This document shows positions 1 to 9,881 of a DNA stretch of 64,000 nucleotides, in pieces. A program made the translations under genes and the position numbers. Within the stretch, counting starts at the first letter, position 1, and the number at the start of each line of letters is the position of its first letter. The notes beneath the pieces are model-generated. The model did no database searches. It worked only from the letters and a program-made list of their open reading frames with translations, and was not told the DNA's origin. The stretch spans positions 373,576-437,575 of the forward strand of contig JYIP02000004.1 of the NCBI GenBank assembly GCA_001051155.2, given 5' to 3'. Origin of the DNA: Chrysoporthe austroafricana. Taxonomy: Eukaryota > Ascomycota > Sordariomycetes > Diaporthales > Cryphonectriaceae.

Positions 1-515
1 TTTTTATGTTTTCTTTGCCCCCCTCCCCCTCCTCTGCCCCCTCCGTCCTATGGGGGCGCGGATCGCTCTCCTGGTCGTGCCAAGGTAGATCCGGGTGTTC
101 CTGTGGCTCCTGTTGTGACGTCCCTGTCGCTCACGTCGTGGACAAGCTCCGGTCTCCGCAAGGCCTGAGCGCTGATTCACATATATTTTCTTTATTTATT
201 TCACCGTCCCGCCCCCGCCGGGTGAGGTACGAGGCTGTCACTTCTGGAGCGTTCCAGTCACTGTCACTGTCCCTTCTGTTGACTCTGTGTCCGTCACTGG
301 GCTACATAAACCCAACGGGCCTCCCCTTCCGACCTCACTTCGGTCCTAAGAAGCTCGGCCCAGCCCTCGAGCTTCTCGCACCGTCGTGACGATCCCGGAG
401 GTAAGACAACAACAGTCTCGAAGCAAGACATCCCCCCTCCACCACCGTACCTCGACACGGGCTACGGACGGAACTTCGACACTAGGCAGCCCGGTAAGGT
501 CGTTAATTATACACA
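1..515. promoter_or_regulatory. Upstream region of the GH3 beta-glucosidase gene
   Basis: This stretch lies directly upstream of the GH3 start codon at 516. It is pyrimidine-rich and carries a weak TATA-like CATAAA near 305-310, about 205 bases before the start codon. An open frame at 6-389 has no recognisable protein features, and I treat it as non-coding. No other signal can be supported. Confidence 0.4.
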
Positions 516-3500
516 ATGAGGGACTCGGCTGCCGTTGTCCTTCTCTGGCTGGCGAGCTTTGGCTCCGCCGCCGCCATCAACGAGGTACGCACGCATGCCC
601 TACACACACACCTGAGTGAGGCTCATGATCTCGATCATGCTCGCTCTACACACTCACACTCACTCATCCTGTGGGCGGCGGACTGGACTGGGCCAGCCTG
701 AGGTGGGGGCCGGAGTGGGCTCGTCCGCCTGCTTCTGAGCAGCAGACGAGGCCCACACAGGTTGAGACCCTCCCACCGGAGCCGTACCATCCGCCAAGAT
801 AAGGATCAACAGGGCTCCGCTCGAGTGAGCCGCGCTGGCGGGAACCCTGGCTGACATCACACCACAGGTCCATGAGCGGCAGTCCGAGCTCGCCTACTCG
901 GAACCGTTCTATCCCTCGCCATGGATGGACCCAAATGCAGACGGCTGGGCGGACGCCTATGCGAAGGCCAAGGCCATCGTCTCCCAGATGACCATCCTGG
1001 AGAAGGTGAACCTGACGACGGGTATCGGGTGAGTTATTCCAGACGGCATGGCTTCTTGTGTGCGGTGAGAGGGCGAGAGAGGCTGACAGGAAGATACACA
1101 GCTGGGAGAGCGGCCTCTGCGTGGGCAACACGGGCAGCGTGCCCCGGCTGGGGATCCGCGGCCTGTGCCTGCAGGACTCGCCGCTCGGCGTGCGCTTCGC
1201 CGACTGGGTCTCGGCCTTCCCCTCGGGCCAGCTCACGGCGGCGACCTGGAGCCGCGACCTGATGTACCAGCGGGGCGTGGCCATGGGCCAGGAGCACAAG
1301 GGCAAGGGCATCGACGTCCAGCTGGGCCCCGTCGCCGGGCCCCTCGGCCGCGCGCCCGAGGCCGGCCGGAACTGGGAGGGCTTCTCGCCCGACCCCGTCC
1401 TGACCGGCGTTGGCATGGCTGAGACCATCAAGGGCATCCAGAGCGAGGGCGTCATGGCGACGGCCAAGCACTACCTCGGCAACGAGCAAGAGCACTTCCG
1501 ACAGGCGCCCGAGTCGCAGGACTACGGCTTCAACATCACGGAGTCGATCTCGGCGAATATCGACGACAAGACCCTGCACGAGCTCTACCTCTGGCCCTTC
1601 GCGGACGCCGTCAAGGCCGGCGTGGGCTCCGTCATGTGCTCGTATAACCAGGTCAACAACTCGTACTCATGCCAGAACTCCAAGATGCTGAACAACATCC
1701 TGAAGGGCGAGCTCGGCTTCCAGGGCTTCGTCATGAGCGACTGGTCCGCGCAGCACACCGGCGTCGCGTCCGCCGTCGCCGGCCTGGACATGACCATGCC
1801 CGGTGACACGGGCTTCGACACCGGCGAGTCGTTCTGGGGCTCTAACCTCACCGTCGCCGTCCTCAACGGCACCCTGCCGCTGTACCGCCTCGACGACATG
1901 GCCATGAGGATCATGGCCTCCTTCTACAAGGTCGGCCTCACCCTGGACGACCCCGAGCCCAACTTCTCCTCCTGGACGCGCGAGACCTACCAGAACGTCC
2001 ACTACTACGCCCAGGAGGGCTGGCAGCAGGTGAACCAGCACGTCGACGTCCGCGGTGAGCACGCCGCCCTGATCCGCGAGATCGGTGCCAAGGGTGCCGT
2101 CCTCCTCAAGAACTCCGGCGTCCTGCCGCTAGACAAGCCCAAGTTCCTCGCGGTCATCGGAGAGGATGCGGGCCCCGTCCCCTATGGCCCGAACGGGTGC
2201 CCAGCTGTGAGTCTTTTTTTCTCTTTTCATATATTCCCCTCCTCTCACAGGCGCCGGAGCGGGACGGCAACAGCAGCACGAGGCTCGCCTACACGGAGAG
2301 AACACTCCCACTAACAACAGAACCTCTAGGGTGACCACGGATGTGATAATGGCACCGTGGCGATGGGCTGGGGATCCGGCACCTCGGACTTCCCTTACCT
2401 CGTCACGCCCGACAGCGCTCTGCAGAGCCAGGTCGTCTCCTACGGCGGCCGGTACGAGAGCATCCTCGACAACTACGCCACGACGCAGATCGAGGCGCTC
2501 GTCAGGCAGGCCGGGGCCACGGCCATCGTCTTCGCGCACGCCGACAGCGGCGAGGGCTACATCAGCGTCGACGGCAACGAGGGCGACCGCAACAACCTGA
2601 CGCTGTGGAACGGTGGCGACGACCTCATCAAGAACGTCTCGGCCCAGAACAACAACACCATCGTGGTCATCCACAGCGGCGGCCCGACGCTGCTCACCGA
2701 GTGGTACGACAACCCCAACATCACCGCCATCGTCTGGGCCGGCTTCCCCGGCCAGGAGACGGGCAACTCCATCGTCGACGTCCTCTACGGCAACGTGAAC
2801 CCGGCCGGCCGCACGCCCTTCACCTGGGGCGCCACGCGCGAGAGCTACGGCACCGACGTCCTATACGAGCCCAACAACGGCGACGGCGCGCCCCAGGACG
2901 ACTTCACCGAGGGCGTCTTCATCGACTACCGCTACTTCGACAAGACCAACGCCACCTCCATCTACGAGTTCGGCTTCGGCCTGTCCTACACCACCTTCGA
3001 GTACTCGAACCTCCAGGTCCAGAAGGGCAACGCCAGCACCTACACCGCCACCACCGGCTACACCGCCGCGGCGCCCACCATCGGGAGCACCAACTACTCC
3101 ACCGACCTCGCCGACTACGCCTTCCCCTCGGGCGAGTTCGACTACATCACGGCGTACCTCTATCCGTACCTCAACTCCACCGCGTCCCTCAAGGCCGCCT
3201 CCGAGGACCCCAGCTACGGCGAGACGGCCGCCGACTTCCTCCCGCCCAACGCGACCTCGTCGGATCCCCTGCCCCTGCTGCCCGCCTCCGGCGCGCCCGG
3301 CGGCAACCCGGGGCTCTGGGACGTGCTGTACACCGTCACGGCGGACATCAAGAACACGGGCGCGCTGGACGGCGACGAGGTGCCCCAGCTGTACCTGAGC
3401 CTGGGCGGCCCGGACGACCCCAAGGTCGTCCTCCGCGGCTTCGACCGCCTGACCATCGCGGCCGGCGCGACGGCCACCTTCACCGCGGAGCTCACGAGGA

Positions 3501-3616
3501 GGGATCTGAGCAACTGGGACACCGCGAGCCAGGACTGGGTCATCAGCAGCTACCCGAAGACGGTCTACGTCGGCAGGAGCAGCAGGAAGCTGGACCTGAG
3601 CGCCACGTTGTCCTAG
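516..3616 (+). CDS. Secreted GH3 beta-glucosidase (first copy)
   Basis: Exons are 516-584, 868-1028, 1102-2206 and 2330-3616, giving 873 residues, the usual size of fungal secreted GH3 beta-glucosidases. All introns are GT-AG and frames join cleanly. The first ~20 residues are a signal peptide (VVLLWLASFGSAAA), so the enzyme should be extracellular. The N-terminal barrel shows KHYLGNEQE and the catalytic nucleophile motif VMSDW (Asp about 290), followed by the GH3 C-terminal alpha/beta domain and a fibronectin-III-like domain ending near RRDLSNWD. By family knowledge it removes terminal beta-D-glucose from cellobiose and short beta-glucans. Many N-glycosylation sequons are visible. The neighbouring membrane-protein gene converges from the other strand with a gap of only ~95 bases. 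The exact substrate (cellobiose, laminari-oligosaccharides or glycosides) cannot be read from the sequence. A second, divergent GH3 gene lies at 35.8-38.2 kb. Confidence 0.95.
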
Positions 3617-3710
3617 GGCTGCACGCTGCTGTCCCTTTGTCACGGCCGTGTAGAATAAGCTGCTAGGTACATCGCCCTGGCCCTCTCCTGGGCCCTAATA
3701 GTCTTTGAAC

Positions 3711-5414
3711 TCAGCTTAGCTCAGTACATACATTATAATCCCTAAGCATCTGACCCACGACGATGTAGCCTCCGATAGCAGGTGCGGAATAACACATCAT
3801 GATGAAGTAGAACACAAGGTGAGAAGCATCAGAAAACCAACGAGCGACTCGAACAAAGTCAACCAGGAACGTTGACCAAATGAAACGAAAAAGAAGCCAG
3901 ATACTAAACGTAACCTCCTCGGATTTGACCACCGTCTGGAAAACACTTGCACGAATGTAAGATATGGCTACGAAGTATAACCCGAAGTAAATACCGAAGC
4001 CGAGCCACAGCATGGTCCATATACGCTGGTCCAAGGTGCTGTCTTCGCCTTTGAAGGAGCTCAGGCCGCCAACGATGGCAAGCGGTGTAATACTGAGCAC
4101 AAGGCTAGTTATGTAGACCGGCCCCGCCATGGGAAGCGACCAGAGGCAGTCATCGATGCCTCCCAGACGCTTCAAGCCATCCCCCGTTATCAAAGAGCGA
4201 GCGGGCGAGGCCCGGATCCTCTGGGCATACTTCTCCAGAGAGCGGGTGGATTTGTCGGATAGTCGGCCCACGGTTCCGGAGACATCAAAAGAACCAGTCT
4301 GTTGTGTGGATCGCAGGGTGGTCTGCAGGGCCTCCAGTCCAGACGACCCAACGATATACATCGCATCGTATTGCGGACAGAGCAGGTGCCCAACCAGGTT
4401 GATCAGGGACATCCACGCATAAGGAGCGACAGTAAGGCCGAAGGCTGCATAGCCGAAATGTTCAATCTGGTCACCGCGGGCTTCGTACAGCGTGGCGATG
4501 GCGTAGGAGAGCTGCGCGATCGAGACGAGGATCTTTATCAGGCTGTAGGAACACGAAATTGACGTTGTAGGGCTCCTCCGCTGGCAGAGGGTGTTCTTGA
4601 GGCGCCCTAGCCTTCGGCGAAGGGGAATTCCGATTTCGTGCGATTTCGTCGGGTCTTTGTCAAATTCAGCAGATCCTGGGACGACTACGAGTTCGTAGCC
4701 TTCTGGGAGGTGGTAGTAACCATGAATCTTGATGGCCAAGAGATTCAACGGTTCTGTTTTATCACTTGGTGAGTTTCAAGTCGATCAATTTACGGTTATT
4801 GTGGAGATTCTCGTCTTACCTTTCTTATCTCGTATTCCAGAACTTGTATTGTTTCTCCCTTCACCTCCTGAAGGAGATTCAGTTCTCTCCAGATCGCCAT
4901 TGCTTCTTCCGTGCACGTCCACGTTCGCCTCATTGCCAAGGCCCGGTGTGCTGTCCAACTCACTGGGAGCGTCCTCTATGCTTTTGGTCTGCCGGTCTGT
5001 CCGGATCACTGCGCACAAGGCTCCAGCACGAGCCGCTTTCTGCAAGTCGGTTCGAGCAAAGATAGCCCGGCTGCATATAGCCATGGCGCCACGAGACACG
5101 CCGATCCCTGGGAACATGAGGGCCGCCAAGACATTGAATACAGTTGCAGCTGGGCTTTGGCCAGGGCTGCTAATGATAGTCGCCGCATGGGCCAGGTAGT
5201 TCACAGCGTAAAACTGCAGAATTTGGGGCCATGTCGACCTGCGACACAATAGCGTGCGATCCCCGTGTTGTTCGCAACCAGATATGTCGATTGGACATTG
5301 AGTTCCGGCGCTACTGCTGCTTATTGTGTCATTGCTGCTTTGGCTGCTTGCAAAGGGGGCGAGGATAAAAATAGCAAAGAGAATTGTTGCTAGCCGACTG
5401 ACAAGCCAAGCCAT
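3711..5414 (-). CDS. Polytopic membrane protein of unknown function
   Basis: Exons on the minus strand are 5414-4820 and 4753-3711, joined through a GT-AG intron with donor GTAAGA and acceptor AACAG, giving 545 residues. The ATG at 5414 opens a signal peptide (LATILFAIFILAPFASS). A luminal or extracellular segment with several cysteines follows, then a hydrophobic stretch around residues 70-120, a polar acidic linker, and about six more helices in the second exon (for example ILVSIAQLSYAIATLY, ITSLVLSITPLAIVGG, WTMLWLGFGIYFGLYFVAI). The layout resembles fungus-specific multi-pass membrane proteins, but I recognise no named family, so no function is offered. It converges on the upstream GH3 gene. 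The frame and splice junctions are clear, so I am confident it is a real gene. Confidence 0.8.
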
Positions 5415-7038
5415 TCTTCTTAGATGCCGTATTGATAAGATGGGGAGGACAAATTCGACCTTGGCCAGGAATAGAGAATTGAATGTAGTGAGGCGTGAAT
5501 GGAGAGGGCATTGAAATAAGCAAAACGGATACTAAAGAAGAAGAGCCTCCCCCTCCCCCAAACGCGGATCGTCAACAAGATGACCCTCAAGAAGACGAAT
5601 AATCCCCATTGCAAGCGCCTTTCAGCTGCAAAGACACCTACTCAGTGGATCTTACTTGCGTGGGAAACACGTAGCGAATCAATCTATATCAATATTTCTA
5701 GCTGAAAAGTAGGTACATATCAAATGAAATGGCATGCATCGTGGGGTTCATCTGTAGCATCAGCTTGCGTGTTGTGGATACGCACGAGAGCCTTATCAAG
5801 CACAAGCACGTCCTTCTTGACCGGCCTGCCAGGCTGCCGAGTCATAGCATTATCATAATTATTAGCGTATCGTGAGTTGAGAAAGAGAGAGAAAGGAGTT
5901 CGGGGTGATTATGAATCCCAGAATTTAGGTGATGGGATGAAGGTGTCGCCATAAAGGTATGAGGAAGAGAGTAAAGCTCATCTCAGATCTAGCTTCCGTC
6001 GCAAGGTAAGGTAGGGGAACCGGAGGGGGATAATGATGAAAAAATTGCTCATGTGACGGTGCATTGTGGACCTCCGGAACTTGGGAGGTGACATTCCGTA
6101 TTGTCAGCCTCGCCAATGTATAGACTTTGACAGGCGCCAACTTCGGAACACTCCGCCCCACCGTCCAGCTCTGGCTCACCTTTCAGCTCCCTCCGTACAG
6201 AGCTCCCACGGGGTACCCCGTATGTCTTACTTGAGCGCTACAGTCGCTCAGCACGCCTAATATCCCCCATCTCTATCTCACCCGGCGAGATCCACTCGGC
6301 ATGCGTGAAGACGCAGGGCGACGCCGCCACGGCGCTCTGGAACGGGACGGCTGCCTGGGCCGGAGAAAAAAGACATTTCGAGAACTGTGGGCGTGACTTG
6401 TGACGATGGCCGGCCGAAAGAGTGGGTGGGGTGGCAGTGGCTTGCTTTGCCGAGTGCTCTGTTGCGTCGCATGCCTTCGGGTGTCGCTGCGCAGGTGGTC
6501 AGAAACTGTGTCAGGCAACCTCTAACCGGCTTGAGGGACAGGTCCTTTCACTGTCAGCTGTGCTGTGTTTCCCATCTCGACCCGCGGCCCTCGCCCCGGG
6601 CTGGATCGAAGTCCGTTTACGGCCTTATTGGCACCTGCGAAAAGTCCGGCGCCGTTGCTAGGCACTACATAATTTTGCTAATGCCTTTCCCGGTTATTAA
6701 GTGTGTCAGTCGAGAGTGCTGCGCTGATATCTAGAGTAGTTTTGGCGTAAAGACCCATGTTGGGACCGGTGCCGGTGAGAAAAACGAGTGCCGAGTCCGA
6801 AAGTGACCCTGTTTGCGATGTCAGCGCGACAACTCGTCGCCGCAGGCACTGGGCCGGTTACGGGCAGGTCCATCACGTCAAGAAAACCTTGATATGAGAG
6901 ATGTATCTTGCTGATTGTCTAGACTGGGTTTATTTTGCGGCATTAGACAACCTTTTAGAGCTAGGATGCTAAAGAAATTAGATCAAGAGTGCCTTCATAG
7001 CGCGGGCCAATCATCCTGCAAACCTTACCCAGACAACC
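5415..7038. other. Intergenic region without a supported gene
   Basis: The 1.6 kb between the membrane protein and the small candidate gene has only short frames on both strands, with stops and no family resemblance. It should contain the promoter of the minus-strand membrane protein at its left end. Composition is closer to 50% GC than the genes. I see no repeat, RNA gene or mobile element. Confidence 0.4.
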
Positions 7039-7293
7039 ATGGCCGCCGAGACTCCCATCTACGCCGGTGTCCCCAACGCTTTCTACCCGCGGCCGCGGAT
7101 CCTTCTGACCGGCACCGCAATCCTAGACGACATGCTTCCGACTGTCGAGACGGTATGAGATGAATACGTGAGGCGTTAAGATGTAGACGGTCTGTAGTTA
7201 GTCCTGAGCAGCGGGACGCACCCCAGCCCCGGGGCACCACCGTCATCCAAGGCGCTGGAACATATGATTGAGACTCTGGACAGGGAGAAGTAG
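7039..7293 (+). CDS. Possible tiny two-exon gene or gene remnant
   Basis: An ATG in a strong fungal start context (ACAACCATGG) opens exon 1 at 7039-7152, with marked G/C-ending codons. It ends at a good donor (GTATGAG). A 45-base intron (7153-7197, acceptor TGTAG) would join in phase to exon 2 at 7198-7293, which ends in the plausible C-terminus ALEHMIETLDREK before TAG. The product would be about 69 residues, starting MAAETPIYAGVPNAFYP. Without splicing the frame stops after 39 residues. I do not recognise a family. It could be a genuine small protein or the surviving ends of a larger decayed gene. The intron is close to the minimum length for fungi, which lowers confidence. Confidence 0.35.
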
Positions 7294-7364
7294 ATTAGGG
7301 ATGGAAATGGGTCTCAGTGTGAAGCATTTGCCCTGATGAATTCCTCCTGGTAGGGGGAGGAGGG

Positions 7365-7383
7365 CGGCGGCGGCGGCGGCGGC
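7365..7383. repeat. CGG trinucleotide run
   Basis: About six uninterrupted CGG units occur in the gap between the small candidate gene and the single-pass membrane protein. It is a simple-sequence repeat outside any coding frame I support. Confidence 0.8.
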
Positions 7384-7575
7384 TGGGATGAGAGGAGACG
7401 CTGAATGTGATTATCGACGACAGGCTTTAGTAATTATATACAAGAAGTTAATGCCTTTAGGTTGACAATTCAATTGCCGTCTGATCATCGCTGTGGTTTG
7501 GGAATATTCAACCCCTGGTATCATCCATGTTTGCTCGCCCTGTTCGAGCCTCGAATCAGATTCTATACACCCAGT

Positions 7576-8358
7576 CTAATGCTCCCTCCCGCCGCTGGAT
7601 TCTCCTCTTAACCGTGCACTGTTGATGGGGCCCGCGGGATCGGTCTTCGCGCGCGTCAGCTCCGTCGGCAGGCTCATGTGTCTCGGCCGGCCGGTCTGAT
7701 GGCCGTCTCTGAACAGCGGGTGCGCCAGCAGCGGTGGCGTCTTGAGCCTGACGCTAGGCGGGCGCTGAGGCGCTTCGTCGTCGTCCTGGTTGTTGTTGTC
7801 GTCGCCTCCGGGCCGAGGTGGCACGCCGGCCCTGAGGGACCGCGACACCCTGCTGTGAAGAAGCTGCCACGTCCGCTCCACACTCGCCTCCGCGACCGCC
7901 CAGTCCGCGGGGGTCGCGCCCATCGACTCCATGCCCTCCCCGGCCTCCTGCCCGGCACTCCTCCCGCCGCCGCTGACGCCACTGCCATGCCAGGTGCTCG
8001 AGCGCGACAGGGCCGCCCGCGGGTCCTCGGGCGGTGCGGCGACGACCTGGTAGTCCGACGTGCGGCTCTGCTGGGACTTGCGGATCATGTCGGCCCGCTG
8101 CATCTCCTCCTCGAAGAGCAGCCGCGAGCGGGTGAGGCGGCCTCGCCGTTCGTACTCGGTCCACGTGAGGCTCGGGTCGCGCAGGCAGGCTTCCCGGAAC
8201 GCCTTCCTGAACCTCCGCCGGCGCCGGAGCACGCGCAGGGTGACCACCGCCACGGCGAGGATGATCGTCCCCATTACTGAGACACAGATGATCAGGAGAA
8301 GCTTGAGGTTGGTGTTGGGACCACCCGAGGCCCGTTTCGAAGCGTGTCGGAGTATCAT
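7576..8358 (-). CDS. Single-pass membrane protein with long basic cytosolic tail
   Basis: This is an intronless 260-residue frame starting at the ATG at 8358. A short N-terminal segment is followed by one strong hydrophobic helix (about residues 18-43, LLLIICVSVMGTIILAVAVV) and a stop-transfer cluster RRRRRFRK. The rest is hydrophilic, with low-complexity stretches rich in Ser, Gly, Asp and Arg and an Asp/Asn-rich patch near residues 183-195. It has the shape of a small fungal type III or tail-signalling membrane protein with a disordered cytosolic region. I recognise no catalytic motif or named family. Confidence that it is coding comes from frame length, the strong membrane segment with positive-inside residues, and G/C-ending codons. 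Confidence 0.65.
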   Translation of the reverse strand: MILRHASKRASGGPNTNLKLLLIICVSVMGTIILAVAVVTLRVLRRRRRFRKAFREACLRDPSLTWTEYERRGRLTRSRLLFEEEMQRADMIRKSQQSRTSDYQVVAAPPEDPRAALSRSSTWHGSGVSGGGRSAGQEAGEGMESMGATPADWAVAEASVERTWQLLHSRVSRSLRAGVPPRPGGDDNNNQDDDEAPQRPPSVRLKTPPLLAHPLFRDGHQTGRPRHMSLPTELTRAKTDPAGPINSARLRGESSGGREH

Positions 8359-9881
8359 TTTTGCTGGCTGGACAGACCGAGGCGTGAGAACGACACAGCT
8401 CTTTCACGGTGTGAGATCACTGGGAAACCAGTACAGAGCTGGAGGAGAGCATGACAGCACGATAAGTGGATAAGTGGGCGTGGAGAGTGCGAGGGTCCTC
8501 AAGAAGAGAGCACCATCGAGGAGGGCCCCCAGGTCGGGGGAGGGGGGAGGCACGTGTAACCCAAGATATACAGACACGAGGTGTCCTATTCGATATGTCT
8601 TCAACAATGCCCAATTAGCCCGGCCCAAAAGGTGTCAGCTCGCGACTGGTGGGCTGGCGGAGTGCGGCGTACTGCACACCTACTCTATCATAGACGCGGC
8701 TCACTACAGCAAAGTAGGTACCATCTCGTCTCCTGCATCACGCACGGGTCTCGATCGGGATCCCTGGCGCTGGCGAGCAATCAGAACCCGGGAACGCTGA
8801 TCGACCCTGAGAGCAGGCCCTGCCACATCACCATACATAGGTCAGTCTGCGCTACACGGCCGGCTGCTTCGGGGGGGCTGACCTGCGTGCTGCAGCAAGT
8901 CCTGCACGGCGGCGTGGATGTGCAGCTCAGGAACCAGGCAGGGGCCGGCTCGCCAAGTGGATAGTGGATCATTGGTCGCGGCGCGGGAAAGTCCTGCATG
9001 CAACACGAGGAGCTTTGCAGCACTGGGGGCATTCGTGGTACCACTCCAGCGGCAAGAATCCGCAAGGAAAAGCAAGTCAGGCACCGCGGTCTCGTCAAGT
9101 CGCCATTGGGTGGGCCAGCCACATCGTGAGGTGCTTGGCCTTTTTCTTGCCGAGAGCCTCAGCTCGTTGACCTCGTTTCACACCATGAGCAAGTGTCGTC
9201 CTCGATGCATCCATCCCCCGGGCTATTTTCAGTTTGCCACGCCCCCAGCCCCCCTCCCCCCCGGAGAAGCGACGTGGTGCCGACTCCGATGTGGAGCCTA
9301 AGGCTCGTGGCGTTTCCACCTGACCGGCCGAGAGATGAACGACGTCCTGGCTGAAAGAGGATGGCAGACAGGCAAAGACGTTGAATGTCGGGCAGCTGAG
9401 TAGCGAGGAACCGAAACGGACCCAGCGATAAGCGAGGACGAGGAGAGGGGCCGACTCCGATGCGATAGCAATGAGTCAATTGAGGGGCTGGGCTTCACGA
9501 TTCATCAGCCTCCGACCTCTTCTTCGGCCTCCTCCGTGCCTCCTCGGCAGCTGAGCAGGGTAACTCGCATCGGATTCACCCTTGGCCCCCTGCCACTTTG
9601 GCCCCGGCCTGCGGCGTCCTAGGCAGACACTCTGGATATGGCAACCGACATGCCGATGATGTCGGCACTTCAGGGCCTACAGGTGACAAGCCACCGGTCG
9701 CTCGTCCTTTCGGCCTAGGCCTGATTCATGACGCAGTTCACGGGCGCGGAGTCGGCGTCGAGGACTAACTTGGTGTGTCTGCTTCTATCGCAATCGGCCG
9801 GCGCCGTATCATACACATCATATCTCATATACATCATCGCTCTACAACTGTGAGAGCCGCCTCGTCAGTCATTGTCATCCA
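8359..9881. other. Intergenic region without a supported gene
   Basis: About 1.5 kb separates the single-pass membrane protein start from the RdRP stop codon. Frames here are short, overlap on both strands and show no family resemblance. It presumably holds the promoter of the minus-strand membrane protein. No RNA gene or repeat is evident. Confidence 0.4.

Noticed and set aside
6..389. 127-codon frame at the left edge
   Set aside because: Composition is pyrimidine-rich, there is no motif, and it sits where the GH3 promoter is expected.
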